From Pseudozobellia sp. WGM2 (GTDB taxonomy: Bacteria; Bacteroidota; Bacteroidia; Flavobacteriales; Flavobacteriaceae), in the NCBI RefSeq assembly GCF_017810075.1, contig NZ_JADNYK010000002.1, positions 124,001 to 188,000 on the forward strand: 64,000 nucleotides of DNA, in the 5' to 3' direction. The notes under the pieces were generated by a model, which searched no databases, was not told the DNA's origin, and saw only the letters and a program-made list of their open reading frames with translations. This document shows, piece by piece, positions 1-8,153 of this stretch. Position 1 is the stretch's first letter. Every line of letters starts with the position of its first letter. The position numbers were made by a program, and so were the translations under genes.

Positions 1-521
1 CCATCATCAAAAATCTGCTCCGTTTTGATGAGGTCTTGGTAAAAGACATTATGACCCCAAGGGCCGTGATGAAAATTGCTTCGGAAAAGAAGACCATCAG
101 TGAATTTTTTGAAGCGAATCCGAAAATGCGCTTTTCGCGGATACCAGTACATGGCGAAAAAATGGACCATATTGACGGCTTTGTTCTAAAAGACAATATA
201 CTTGAAGAAATGGTCAATGAAAATGGCCAAGTGCCACTTTCTGAAATCAAGCGTGATATATTGGTGACCGAAAGAAATACTCCCATACCCAAATTATTCG
301 AAACCTTGATTGCAAAACGCGAGCATATCGCCTTGGTAGTCGATGAATACGGTTCGGTTAGTGGACTTGTTACTATGGAAGATGTTATCGAAACCTTGTT
401 AGGCCTAGAAATTATGGACGAAAGCGATAGTGTTGCCGATTTGCAAGATCTGGCCCGGAAAAATTGGGAAAACCGGGCACAGCGAGTAGGTATTCTTGAC
501 CAAAAAATAAAGAAGAAGTAA
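1..521 (+). CDS. CNNM/CorC-type CBS-domain protein, C-terminal part
   Basis: The frame is open from the window edge, so the gene is cut at its 5' end and the true start lies outside. The visible 170 or so residues contain the DIMTPR motif that opens the CBS pair of HlyC/CorC/CNNM proteins, and later the VVDEYGSVSGLVTMEDVIE signature that ends the second CBS motif. In this family an N-terminal DUF21 membrane domain, here missing, moves divalent cations such as magnesium, and the CBS pair senses nucleotide. No CorC_HlyC C-terminal transporter-associated domain follows; the protein ends about 35 residues after the CBS pair with a lysine-rich tail. The stop codon abuts the GTG of the next gene, so the two are probably cotranscribed. 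Family assignment is firm, the transported ion is inference. Confidence 0.88.
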   Translation, partial: IIKNLLRFDEVLVKDIMTPRAVMKIASEKKTISEFFEANPKMRFSRIPVHGEKMDHIDGFVLKDNILEEMVNENGQVPLSEIKRDILVTERNTPIPKLFETLIAKREHIALVVDEYGSVSGLVTMEDVIETLLGLEIMDESDSVADLQDLARKNWENRAQRVGILDQKIKKK

Positions 522-998
522 GTGGACATCGCTTATATACAAACGCCATTAGGCGTGGCCAAATTAGAAGGAGATTCTGATGGTATATCGTCGATAACTG
601 TTTTAGATGATACCGATATTTTACCTTCACAGCAGGTGCCCGATACACTTAAAAATGCCGTTGGTCAATTGATTGAATATTTTAATGGCGGGCGTACAGA
701 ATTTACTCTGAAATTAAATCCACTGGGTACAGATTTTCAAAAACGGGTGTGGAATGCTCTATCGAAAATTCCTTTTGGTAAAACGGTATCTTACTTAGAC
801 CTTTCAAAAACCCTGGGTGATGTGAAGGCCATTCGTGCCGTAGCATCGGCAAACGGAAAGAATCCACTTTGGATTATTGTACCCTGTCACAGAGTTATCG
901 GCAGCGACGGTTCGCTAACAGGTTATGCGGGAGGCCTACCCCGTAAAAAATGGTTGTTAGAGCATGAAAATCCCGTAAAACAACAAAGCCTGTTTTAG
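522..998 (+). CDS. ogt: Methylated-DNA--protein-cysteine methyltransferase
   Basis: This is a suicide DNA-repair protein that moves the alkyl group from O6-alkylguanine to its own cysteine. The PCHRVI active site is present with the acceptor at Cys122, followed by GYAGGLPRKKWLLEHE, the usual C-terminal end of the DNA-binding domain, and by the Arg-finger helix (VKAIRAVASANGKNP). The 158-residue length fits single-domain Ogt/MGMT without an Ada regulatory part. The start is GTG directly after the stop of the CBS gene with no gap; no ATG lies near, so translational coupling is likely. Family assignment is certain. Confidence 0.95.
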   Translation: MDIAYIQTPLGVAKLEGDSDGISSITVLDDTDILPSQQVPDTLKNAVGQLIEYFNGGRTEFTLKLNPLGTDFQKRVWNALSKIPFGKTVSYLDLSKTLGDVKAIRAVASANGKNPLWIIVPCHRVIGSDGSLTGYAGGLPRKKWLLEHENPVKQQSLF

Positions 999-1002
999 CC
1001 AT

Positions 1003-1024
1003 TTACAGACTGTTCGGTCTGTAG
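1003..1024. promoter_or_regulatory. TetR-like operator palindrome 1 (CAGAC class)
   Basis: This is an inverted repeat TACAGAC, six bases, GTCTGTA, inside a 22-base frame that matches the other three operator-like sites in the window. It lies 5 bases after the ogt stop and about 190 bases before the -7 box of the DUF4153 gene. The size and symmetry suit a TetR/AcrR dimer site; the regulator is not encoded in the window. Confidence 0.45.
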
Positions 1025-1117
1025 CAACAATATTATTGCATAAAAAATGTTTCCTTTTTACATCTTATAGAACAATTAAGCATTTCATAATGGGGTGAAA
1101 GATAGAAGCCAACTACT

Positions 1118-1139
1118 AGACCGACTGCGCAGTCGGTTT
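1118..1139. promoter_or_regulatory. TetR-like operator palindrome 2 (CCGAC class)
   Basis: The core ACCGACTGC/GCAGTCGGT is a perfect 18-base palindrome. It lies 94 bases before the -7 box of the DUF4153 gene (from 1139 to 1215 is 76 bases). Together with palindrome 1 it forms a pair 115 bases apart, as at the second locus near 39.4 kb. Confidence 0.5.
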
Positions 1140-1214
1140 CAGCGTTTGTGGATATCAGAATAAGATTGAATCAATTTCCCTGTTTTCAGTGATGCATTCG
1201 ATAAACCATCCGCC

Positions 1215-1222
1215 TAGTTTTG
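1215..1222 (+). promoter_or_regulatory. -7 box of the DUF4153 gene
   Basis: TAGTTTTG matches the Bacteroidota -7 consensus TAnnTTTG. It predicts a transcript start near 1228 and a short leader to the ATG at 1241. No TTG is found 17-23 bases upstream, so the -33 part is weak. Confidence 0.45.
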
Positions 1223-1240
1223 TAAAGAAAATAAAGCATT

Positions 1241-3055
1241 ATGCAGTTACCCTCACTTAGAGAAATTACAAGTAAGGCTGAAAATGCCTTTAAGCGTTTT
1301 CCAGTAACTCTTATATGGGCCATATTAGGCAGCTTCTATATAATGCACGTAATAGGTCTCGATTCTTCCCAAGAATTTGAGAAAAACCTTGATATAATTC
1401 TTACCCTAGTTTTAGGAATTAGTTGGTTTATTGGTGCTCAATTCTTTATCGAGCAGCAGACAAAAGCAAACAAATGGGTATGGATAAAGGGCTTGATCGT
1501 CTTGCTTCTTTTCATCTTCTTTTGGCACCTACCCGATTCAAAAGAATTGGATCAAAACCCTATATATCTCGCACGCTTTTTTCTTTATCTAATTGCGGGC
1601 CACTTATTTTTATTATTCGCACCATTTATCAAGAAATGGAGTAAAATAGCCTACTGGAATTACTTAAAATCAGTCGGTGTTTCCATTACCAGAAGTATTC
1701 TCTTTTCAGGGTTTCTATACTTGGGTTTGGTACTCGCTCTTGTAGCTATTAGCGCTCTTTTTGATGTTAAAATTAAAGGTGAGCGCTACGGACAATTGTT
1801 TATATTCTGTTTGGGCATTGTTAACACTTGGATTTATTTATCTGACTTTCCAAGCAAAATTCATGGCCAAACCCAAATCTACTTCGACAAGGCCCTAGAG
1901 GTTTTCGTAAAGTTCATTTTGATTCCGTTGGTCATTCTATATATCATTATTCTGTATGCATATGGCACCAAGATTCTCATTGAATGGCAACTACCAAAAG
2001 GCTGGGTCTCATATCTCGTTACCGCTTTGGCACTAATGGGGTTTTTAGTGCAGGTAATTATCAATCCTATTCAAAAAACGGCACAAGCTTGGACCATAAA
2101 AAGATTTTACCCATGGTTCTATCTAGCACTGCTACCTTTGGTTGCTTTGCTTTTTGTGGCAATATTCAGAAGAATAAACGATTACGGCATTACTGAAAAC
2201 CGTTATTTCATAGTACTTATTGCTTTATGGATATTAGGTATGGCCCTATACCTCTTATTAGCGAAAAAAAGAAGACTTATCGTGTTGCCGTTATCTCTCT
2301 TTGGCTTGGCACTATTATCTTCTTTTGGGTTTTGGGGAGTGTTTTCGGTATCGAACCGCAGCCAGGCCAATCAATTTAAAAAGGTATATGAAAAGGGCAT
2401 AAGCAATGACCGCTTGGCTACTTATGCCGAATTCAACCAACTTACTTCCATCATCAATTATTTAGATAAAAGAGAGGCTATATCTCAACTAGATCCTATA
2501 ACAGGTATTTCGATGCAAGCGGCAATGCACGATACCGTAAAAAGTAAGTGGAAAAGTAATAAATGGGTAGATACAAGTACCGTGATGGATTCGTTGAGGA
2601 TAAAATTAGACCCCGCCGATGAAAATAATGCTCTAAACTATGGAACGAATTTTTCATTTTATGATAACCGAAACAAGTCTCAAACTTATGATATTTCTAA
2701 ATTTTCATATTTTACGCCCATATACTTTGGCACTTATACCGAAAAGAGCGTGAAAGTTGGTGATTTTGACTTGATGTATAGTCGTGATGATGAAAGCTTG
2801 AAGTTATCCAAAGCTAAAGAAGTACTATTAGAAATTAGTTTGAAAGAATATTTATTGAAATTGGCCGAACGTGGCCCGAATCTAAATGATTTGCCAGAAG
2901 ATGAAAAAAGTATTGAGCTAGAGAACGATTCTCTTAAAACGAAAATTATTTTTACAGAGCTTTCATTTAACATTCGCAAAAAAGATTCGGTAAGCCTTCA
3001 TAACGCATCTGCCTATATGTTGATTAAAACAATCGATCATGTTGAACAAGATTAG
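1241..3055 (+). CDS. DUF4153 domain-containing integral membrane protein
   Basis: The first 365 or so residues form about ten hydrophobic segments (for example LIWAILGSFYIMHVI and LIVLLLFIFFWHLP), and the last 230 residues are a soluble domain. This layout, the opening SLREITSKAENAFKRFPVTL, and the 604-residue length are those of Bacteroidota DUF4153 proteins, whose function is unknown. The gene has its own -7 box and two operator-like palindromes upstream, and it overlaps the following exonuclease gene by 17 bases, so the two are translationally linked. A role in cell-envelope stress is possible but nothing in the sequence shows it. Confidence 0.8.
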   Translation: MQLPSLREITSKAENAFKRFPVTLIWAILGSFYIMHVIGLDSSQEFEKNLDIILTLVLGISWFIGAQFFIEQQTKANKWVWIKGLIVLLLFIFFWHLPDSKELDQNPIYLARFFLYLIAGHLFLLFAPFIKKWSKIAYWNYLKSVGVSITRSILFSGFLYLGLVLALVAISALFDVKIKGERYGQLFIFCLGIVNTWIYLSDFPSKIHGQTQIYFDKALEVFVKFILIPLVILYIIILYAYGTKILIEWQLPKGWVSYLVTALALMGFLVQVIINPIQKTAQAWTIKRFYPWFYLALLPLVALLFVAIFRRINDYGITENRYFIVLIALWILGMALYLLLAKKRRLIVLPLSLFGLALLSSFGFWGVFSVSNRSQANQFKKVYEKGISNDRLATYAEFNQLTSIINYLDKREAISQLDPITGISMQAAMHDTVKSKWKSNKWVDTSTVMDSLRIKLDPADENNALNYGTNFSFYDNRNKSQTYDISKFSYFTPIYFGTYTEKSVKVGDFDLMYSRDDESLKLSKAKEVLLEISLKEYLLKLAERGPNLNDLPEDEKSIELENDSLKTKIIFTELSFNIRKKDSVSLHNASAYMLIKTIDHVEQD

Positions 3056-3752
3056 TCTAGAGCACATACTTTTTTTAGATATTGAGACTGTACCGGAACA
3101 AGAAGATTATTCATTTCTCGATGACGATAAAAAAGAACTATGGGAACAAAAGTCTAGATATCAGCGTAAAGAAGAATATACCCCTGAAGAATTTTATGAA
3201 AGAGCGGGTATTTGGGCAGAGTTCGGAAAAATCGTTTGTATTTCTGTTGGATATTTTCACATGAAAGGAGATGGACGAACCTTTCGCACCACCTCTTTTC
3301 ACGGTAAAGAACCTCACCTTTTAAAAGAGTTTAAAAATTTACTCGACGGACACTTTAATGCTTCAAAATATCTGCTCTGTGGGCACAATGCAAAAGAATT
3401 TGATTTTCCTTACATCGCCAGAAGAATGATCATTCATGGTATAGAACTACCCTACAAACTCAATCTATTCGGAAAAAAACCATGGGAGGTACCCCATTTG
3501 GATACCATGGAGCTGTGGAAATTCGGAGATTACAAACACTTTACCTCATTAAAGTTGTTGGCCAATATTTTGGGAATACCTTCACCCAAACAAGATATTG
3601 ACGGTAGTATGGTTCGACAAGTCTATTACGAAGAAAAAGACTTGGATCGTATAATTACCTATTGCGAGCTTGATGTTGTTACCACTGCCCAAGTCTTTTT
3701 ACGCTTACGCGGCGATAATCTTCTGCATGAGGATGAAATTAAAAAAGTATGA
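3039..3752 (+). CDS. Predicted 3'-5' exonuclease of the DnaQ/PolB-exo superfamily
   Basis: The 237-residue protein carries the DEDDy exonuclease residues: LFLDIETVPE (motif I, Asp and Glu), LCGHNAKEFDFPYI (motif II, Asp) and YCELDVVTTAQVF (motif III, Tyr and Asp). It matches the stand-alone family described as a predicted 3'-5' exonuclease related to the PolB proofreading domain (Pfam PF10108). It should be cytoplasmic, with no signal. The ATG lies inside the end of the DUF4153 gene (17-base overlap), which fixes the start. The substrate (DNA or RNA) and the cellular role are unknown. Confidence 0.88.
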   Translation: MLNKISLEHILFLDIETVPEQEDYSFLDDDKKELWEQKSRYQRKEEYTPEEFYERAGIWAEFGKIVCISVGYFHMKGDGRTFRTTSFHGKEPHLLKEFKNLLDGHFNASKYLLCGHNAKEFDFPYIARRMIIHGIELPYKLNLFGKKPWEVPHLDTMELWKFGDYKHFTSLKLLANILGIPSPKQDIDGSMVRQVYYEEKDLDRIITYCELDVVTTAQVFLRLRGDNLLHEDEIKKV

Positions 3753-3792
3753 TGTAACCCTCTTCTTTTTTATATTTACACCAAATTATGCT

Positions 3793-4266
3793 ATGAAATA
3801 CTTTTTAATTCCCCTGATGTTCATTTCGCTAGTTTCGTGTTTAGACGATAACAATGCTAACCCTGAACCTGCCGAGGCCATCGATTATAGTGCTCGGAAC
3901 GAAGAAGACATTCAAATCTACCTTGAAGAGAACGATTTACAGGCTCAGACCAGTGAAACGGGGCTACATTACATTATTAACGAACAGGGCACCGGTGAAC
4001 AGCCAACAAGCTCTTCAGATGTTACAGTAGCCTATAAAGGCTATTTTTTAAATGAATCTGTTTTTGACGAAAGTGACTCTAACGGTATCACTTTTAATCT
4101 TCAACAGGTAATTGCAGGTTGGACAGAAGGTATTACTTATTTCAAAGAAGGCGGCAACGGACTGCTTTTAGTGCCGGCACACCTTGGCTACGGCAGCTTC
4201 GACTATAATGGTATACCGGGCGGTTCGGTTCTTATCTTTGAGGTCAATCTAATCGATGTGAACTAA
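3793..4266 (+). CDS. FKBP-type peptidyl-prolyl isomerase lipoprotein
   Basis: I chose the ATG at 3793 because it gives a clean lipoprotein signal (hydrophobic stretch ending SLVSC); longer in-frame starts run into the exonuclease gene. The 157-residue product has a C-terminal FKBP domain: YIINEQGTGEQP, VTVAYKGYFLNESVFDES, GWTEGITYFKEGGNG, and the final GGSVLIFEVNLIDVN. The rotamase pocket looks largely kept. It should sit as a lipid-anchored folding helper in the periplasm or at the outer membrane. Flavobacterial gliding protein GldI is also a lipoprotein FKBP, but gliding genes do not flank this one, so I do not call it GldI. Confidence 0.88.
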   Translation: MKYFLIPLMFISLVSCLDDNNANPEPAEAIDYSARNEEDIQIYLEENDLQAQTSETGLHYIINEQGTGEQPTSSSDVTVAYKGYFLNESVFDESDSNGITFNLQQVIAGWTEGITYFKEGGNGLLLVPAHLGYGSFDYNGIPGGSVLIFEVNLIDVN

Positions 4267-4291
4267 CCCGATCAACAGAGAACAACTACTA

Positions 4292-5269
4292 TTAAAAATT
4301 GTACCTAAGCTGTATATAAACCGGAAAATGGTCACTATACCCACCTAAATACTTTTTTCCGGCGTAAGTGCGGTAGGGCGAACCTTTATATTTGCCTTTG
4401 TATTCTTTTAGAAAATGCTCATCAAAAATATTTGCATGGGCAAAACTATGGGTGCCCTTTTCAAAATTTAAAAAGCTATGTGAAATCATGATTTGATCAA
4501 AGAGTAACCATGCCCTTTTATAGCTCGCACTACCTCTCTCAGGGGTTAATAGTTTTTCCATGGGGTTGTAGAGCCCTTTATTTTCCATCAGTGTTTTTAT
4601 GCTCTTCGATTTGGGATCATCGTTAAAATCTCCCATTATAATATAGTTTGGGTCCGGCTCCGTCTCTTCAATCTTTGACATAAAAGTAAGCAGGGTCTCC
4701 GCCGCTTTTATACGTTTATATTCGGTCTGTACGTCTCCATCTCTTCGCGAAGGCCAGTGATTGATAAAAATATGTACCGGTTCATTGTTCAGTAGGCCTT
4801 TAACATAGAGAATGTCACGTGTGGCATCGCGGGTTCCATCCTCTTGATAAACCAACAAATTAATTGGTTCAGAATGCTCAACAATAAAATGCTTGCGGTG
4901 GTAGATAAGTGCGCAATCAATACCTCGCTCATCTGGTGAATCGTAGTGAACGAACCCATAGTCAATTTTATGTAGAGGATCAATGGTGATTAAGTCTTGT
5001 ACAACTTTTTTATTTTCAACCTCGGCCACACCGACAATGACCGGTGGGCTGCTCGTTTCTCCCTCACCTAAGCGGGCAACGGTTTTGGCTATTTTTTTGA
5101 GTTTGCTCTTATACCGTTTGGGTGTCCATCTCTTTGCCCCCTGCGGCGTGAAATCCTCATCTAATGTATAATTATCGTTATGCGTATCGAAAAGATTCTC
5201 TAGATTGTAAAATGCTACGGTATTGAGGGTACTTTCTTTCTTTTTTTTCTTTCGGAACGAAAAAATCAT
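4292..5269 (-). CDS. Endonuclease/exonuclease/phosphatase-family hydrolase
   Basis: The protein (about 325 residues from the ATG at 5269; a longer TTG start at 5302 is less likely) belongs to the EEP superfamily. Key signs are VAFYNLENLFD (metal-binding Asn/Glu), VVGVAEVENK-type Glu, HIFINHWPSRRDG, YIIMGDFNDDPKSK (catalytic Asp and Asn) and the closing GGYSDHFPVY (Asp-His). Members cut DNA, RNA or phosphate esters; the substrate cannot be read here. An N-terminal hydrophobic signal is not clear, as the first residues are a short poly-lysine run. It is transcribed divergently from hflX. Confidence 0.82.
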   Translation of the reverse strand: MIFSFRKKKKKESTLNTVAFYNLENLFDTHNDNYTLDEDFTPQGAKRWTPKRYKSKLKKIAKTVARLGEGETSSPPVIVGVAEVENKKVVQDLITIDPLHKIDYGFVHYDSPDERGIDCALIYHRKHFIVEHSEPINLLVYQEDGTRDATRDILYVKGLLNNEPVHIFINHWPSRRDGDVQTEYKRIKAAETLLTFMSKIEETEPDPNYIIMGDFNDDPKSKSIKTLMENKGLYNPMEKLLTPERGSASYKRAWLLFDQIMISHSFLNFEKGTHSFAHANIFDEHFLKEYKGKYKGSPYRTYAGKKYLGGYSDHFPVYIQLRYNF

Positions 5270-5323
5270 GGCATTTACGTTTTGGGCCACTAATATTACC
5301 AAAATAGGTCGGCCAGTATTGTT

Positions 5324-5331
5324 TAACTTTG
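5324..5331 (+). promoter_or_regulatory. -7 box of hflX
   Basis: TAACTTTG is a perfect TAnnTTTG match. Transcription would begin near 5336, giving a leader of about 11 bases before the ATG at 5347. This argues against the longer TTG start at 5329, which overlaps the box itself. Confidence 0.6.
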
Positions 5332-5346
5332 CAATTTACAACCTAT

Positions 5347-6558
5347 ATGATAGAAAAGAATACCATAGAGCACGAAAAGGCCGTACTTATAGGCGTATTG
5401 AATCGTGAACAAAATGAGGAGAAAGTTACCGAGTTTCTAGACGAGCTTGAATTTTTGACCTATACGGCAGGGGGCGAAGTGGTCAAACGCTTTGTACAAC
5501 GTATGGATGTACCGAACCCCAAAACCCTTATCGGTAGTGGTAAGATGGAAGAGGTACAAGAATTCGTCAAAGAGCATGAAGTGGGCTCGGTTATTTTTGA
5601 TGATGAACTTACACCCGCCCAGCAACGAAATATCGAAAAACAACTACGGTGTAAAATTGTTGATCGTACCAGTCTTATTCTTGACATCTTCGCCCAACGG
5701 GCACAGACCAGCTATGCGCGTACACAAGTAGAATTGGCACAATATGAATATTTATTGCCAAGACTGACCGGGTTATGGACACACTTGGAAAGACAGCGTG
5801 GTGGTATCGGCATGAGAGGGCCAGGAGAAACCGAAATTGAAACAGATAGACGTATCGTACGAGACCGTATTACTTTGTTAAAAAAGAAATTGCAAAAAAT
5901 CGACCGTCAAATGGAAACCCAAAGAGGCAACCGTGGCGCTTTGGTACGTGTGGCTTTGGTCGGTTATACCAATGTCGGCAAGTCGACCCTTATGAACGTC
6001 ATCAGTAAAAGTGAGGTTTTTGCCGAGAACAAGCTATTTGCAACTTTAGACACTACCGTTCGTAAAGTCGTTTTAGGCAACTTACCATTTTTGTTGAGTG
6101 ATACCGTTGGGTTTATTCGCAAACTGCCCACACAGCTTGTCGAAAGCTTTAAAAGTACCTTAGATGAAGTGCGGGAAGCTGACCTATTGTTACATGTAGT
6201 TGACATTTCGCATCCGCAGTTCGAAGAACACATCAATTCAGTGAATAAAATTTTAGATGAAATAGGAAGTGCCGAAAAAAACACCATCATGGTGTTCAAT
6301 AAAATCGATCAGTACAAACATGAAGAAATCGAGTCTGACGATCTTGTAACTGAAAAAACGGAAAGACATTTCACAATTGAAGAATGGAAGAGAACTTGGA
6401 TGCAGAGAGTTGGCGACAAGGCACTTTTCATTTCTGCCCTTAATAAAGAAAATCTAGATGAATTTAGAAAACGGGTATATAATGAGGTTCGCGACATTCA
6501 TGTAACACGTTTTCCGTATAACAATTTTTTGTATCCCGAGCATTTAGATGAATATTAA
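5347..6558 (+). CDS. hflX: GTPase HflX
   Basis: HflX binds the large ribosomal subunit and splits stalled ribosomes under stress. The 403-residue protein has the HflX N-terminal domain (NPKTLIGSGKMEE, IFDDELTPAQQRNIEK), the glycine-rich linker GGIGMRGPGETEIETDRR, and the G domain with G1 GYTNVGKSTL, G2 near FATLDTTVR, G3 LSDTVGFIRKLP and G4 FNKID. The start at 5347 is set by the -7 box just upstream. One copy of the 3'-flanking repeat family begins 28 bases after the stop. Confidence 0.95.
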   Translation: MIEKNTIEHEKAVLIGVLNREQNEEKVTEFLDELEFLTYTAGGEVVKRFVQRMDVPNPKTLIGSGKMEEVQEFVKEHEVGSVIFDDELTPAQQRNIEKQLRCKIVDRTSLILDIFAQRAQTSYARTQVELAQYEYLLPRLTGLWTHLERQRGGIGMRGPGETEIETDRRIVRDRITLLKKKLQKIDRQMETQRGNRGALVRVALVGYTNVGKSTLMNVISKSEVFAENKLFATLDTTVRKVVLGNLPFLLSDTVGFIRKLPTQLVESFKSTLDEVREADLLLHVVDISHPQFEEHINSVNKILDEIGSAEKNTIMVFNKIDQYKHEEIESDDLVTEKTERHFTIEEWKRTWMQRVGDKALFISALNKENLDEFRKRVYNEVRDIHVTRFPYNNFLYPEHLDEY

Positions 6559-6585
6559 GCCCTTTTCGTAGCGTACCTGCGCAGT

Positions 6586-6772
6586 TCGTCGAAGAAATAA
6601 AACAGCTTGTATTTTTCACAACAGTACGGCGCTAGTTCACAACAATAATTTAGAAAATGTGAACTAGCGCCGTAGTTTTACATTGTAATTAAGTGATAGT
6701 GTTGACCCCAAATCGCCCCTTGAACTTAACCGAAATTAAAAGTTACGAATCCCAAATCGGAACTTGACCTAC
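6586..6772 (+). repeat. 3'-flanking repeat, copy A (downstream of hflX)
   Basis: This stretch aligns with the reverse complement of 30013-30188 over its whole length. A block of about 49 bases starting TACATTGTAATTAAGTGATA and ending in GCCCCTTGAACTT is identical, and other blocks (CTTGTATTTTTCAC, GTTCACAACAATAATTTAG) are nearly so. Inside is a near copy of the motif GACCCCAAATCG twice. It carries no credible reading frame. The copy holds a perfect 16-base-pair hairpin (see 6625-6674) that copy B lacks. An intrinsic terminator follows at 6817. Confidence 0.8.
6625..6674 (+). repeat. Perfect inverted repeat inside repeat copy A
   Basis: The arms TACGGCGCTAGTTCAC (6625-6640) and GTGAACTAGCGCCGTA (6659-6674) pair without mismatch around an 18-base AT-rich loop. 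In RNA this would be a very stable stem. The loop is conserved in copy B while the arms are not. Confidence 0.85.
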
Positions 6773-6816
6773 GAAAAGCTTAACCTCAACCTTATCCAAA
6801 CCTACTTGATAAAATC

Positions 6817-6842
6817 ACCCTCCCACAAGGAGGGTTTTTTTT
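6817..6842 (+). terminator. Intrinsic terminator after hflX and repeat copy A
   Basis: The stem ACCCTCC/GGAGGGT with a five-base loop is followed by eight T. It lies about 260 bases after hflX, so the repeat would be carried in the hflX 3' untranslated region or form the end of a separate small RNA. Confidence 0.85.
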
Positions 6843-7090
6843 ATGCGTATTAGATTTATTAAAATTCTAACGATAGCACTTATTGTACCCGTTCATCGAA
6901 AAAAAGAGCATTTTAACTTATTTTACCACAACTTTGAAGCACTTCGCAACAAATTTTTCGAGAATAAAAGCTTCGCCCATACATTAGTATTGTATTTGAA
7001 ATTTAGTGTTAGAGCCCAAATTAAAGCCTCTTAACCTATAATGTGATTATTATTTGATCGTACCAAACTAATTGACCTACTTAACAAAAA
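6843..7090. other. Intergenic stretch without a supported gene
   Basis: Between the two terminators lies AT-rich sequence with a possible 63-codon frame at 6843 that begins on the T run of the terminator and has no recognisable motif. I see no RNA gene. The last 20 bases (ACCTACTTAACAA) resemble the sequence just before the terminator next to repeat copy B. Confidence 0.5.
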
Positions 7091-7118
7091 AAATGCCCTG
7101 ACTGTCGTCAGGGCATTT
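7091..7118 (-). terminator. Terminator of the DUF3078 gene / suf region
   Basis: The perfect 12-base-pair stem AAATGCCCTGAC/GTCAGGGCATTT has a four-base loop. Read on the minus strand it is followed by eight T, so it ends transcription of the gene at 7142-8074. Confidence 0.9.
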
Positions 7119-7141
7119 CATTTTATACTACTTAAAATAGT

Positions 7142-8074
7142 TTAGAACGAGTAGTTCAAACCTAATAGGTAATAACTTTGCAAGTCATTATCAACATTGT
7201 CAAGCGTTGGAGTAGGAGTTGGTACCGGTACTAGCCCTAAAGCGTTACCCAATGCTTCTTGCTTGTTACTTCTTAGACCAAATTCAAAACCTACACCAAT
7301 ACCCTTCCATAAGGTGTAACCGAAAGAGTTGATCCACGTCCAGTTTGAAAGATCTCCATCTTTATAGCTCTGAAATGTAGAGAAATTGGTTTTGAAATTA
7401 ATGGCACCTAATTGTTTGGTATAATCAACTACAATTTTGGCACCGGTCGAAGATTCGTAAGCAGCATCATTATCGGCAAAAACAAAGTTATAGTTCAACG
7501 GGTGAATCACCACTACCATATCGGTAATCGGGGTCCAAGTAGCACCAACACCAAGATCAAGATAACCAGGATCATTAAAATTGTTGATGATTGAAGTACG
7601 ATACTCACCTAAAGCCGAGATAGCGAACTTAGGGCTCAGTTTATAACCATACAATGAAGTTACGTTGAAAACGTCAGTCGTTCCGTTGAAGCCTTCTTTA
7701 TCGGTAGGATCATCTTTGTTATCAAGTTTCACCCACTGAAGGTTGATGTTTGCAGAGTTTCTCCAGAAATAATTTTCTCTATCCAAATTGGCAAATCCGT
7801 TTACGGTAACACCAATGTTTCCTGAAGAATTGTTAGGGGTACCTTGCGAATACCAGTTATTAAATTTTGAAAGGTTGGCCCCAATAGTACCAAAAGCACC
7901 TGTTTTCCAACCTGGGAAAGCGTCAATTTGAGATTGAAGTGCATTCACTCTACCTTGAATGGCTTTGATCGAATCTTTTTTAACCGCTTGCTCGGCTTTA
8001 AGATCGTCAATCGTTTGTGCAAAACTTGCTGAAAATGCAAGCATAGCAAAGCAAGAAATTACTAATCTTTTCAT
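7142..8074 (-). CDS. DUF3078 domain-containing protein, predicted outer-membrane barrel
   Basis: The 310-residue protein has a signal peptide (cleavage probably after SASFAQ), a short coiled coil (about residues 22-50, DDLKAEQAVKKDSIKAIQG), and then alternating aromatic strands such as GTIGANLSKFNNWYSQGTPN, ending LLGLNYSF, the final Phe typical of outer-membrane barrels. This matches the DUF3078 family of Bacteroidota; its function is not known. It follows the suf operon on the same strand but has its own promoter 35 bases upstream and its own terminator, so it need not be part of it. Confidence 0.82.
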   Translation of the reverse strand: MKRLVISCFAMLAFSASFAQTIDDLKAEQAVKKDSIKAIQGRVNALQSQIDAFPGWKTGAFGTIGANLSKFNNWYSQGTPNNSSGNIGVTVNGFANLDRENYFWRNSANINLQWVKLDNKDDPTDKEGFNGTTDVFNVTSLYGYKLSPKFAISALGEYRTSIINNFNDPGYLDLGVGATWTPITDMVVVIHPLNYNFVFADNDAAYESSTGAKIVVDYTKQLGAINFKTNFSTFQSYKDGDLSNWTWINSFGYTLWKGIGVGFEFGLRSNKQEALGNALGLVPVPTPTPTLDNVDNDLQSYYLLGLNYSF

Positions 8075-8109
8075 AATGTTAATGTTAGTGATTAAGTGTT
8101 TATTAACTG

Positions 8110-8141
8110 CAAATTTAACGATGCTAACATTTAATAAACAA
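8110..8141 (-). promoter_or_regulatory. Promoter of the DUF3078 gene
   Basis: On the minus strand TTG (8141-8139), 21 bases, then TAAATTTG (8117-8110): a full match to the Bacteroidota promoter with a spacer in the usual 17-23 range. The predicted leader is about 30 bases. Confidence 0.65.
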
Positions 8142-8153
8142 GTTTATCAACGA

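Noticed and set aside
3793-4266. Naming the FKBP lipoprotein GldI
   Set aside because: Fold and lipoprotein signal fit, but no gliding genes flank it and generic FKBP lipoproteins are common in the group.
6843-7034. Possible 63-codon gene after the hflX terminator
   Set aside because: It starts on the T run of the terminator, has no family signs and no promoter; composition is that of random AT-rich sequence.
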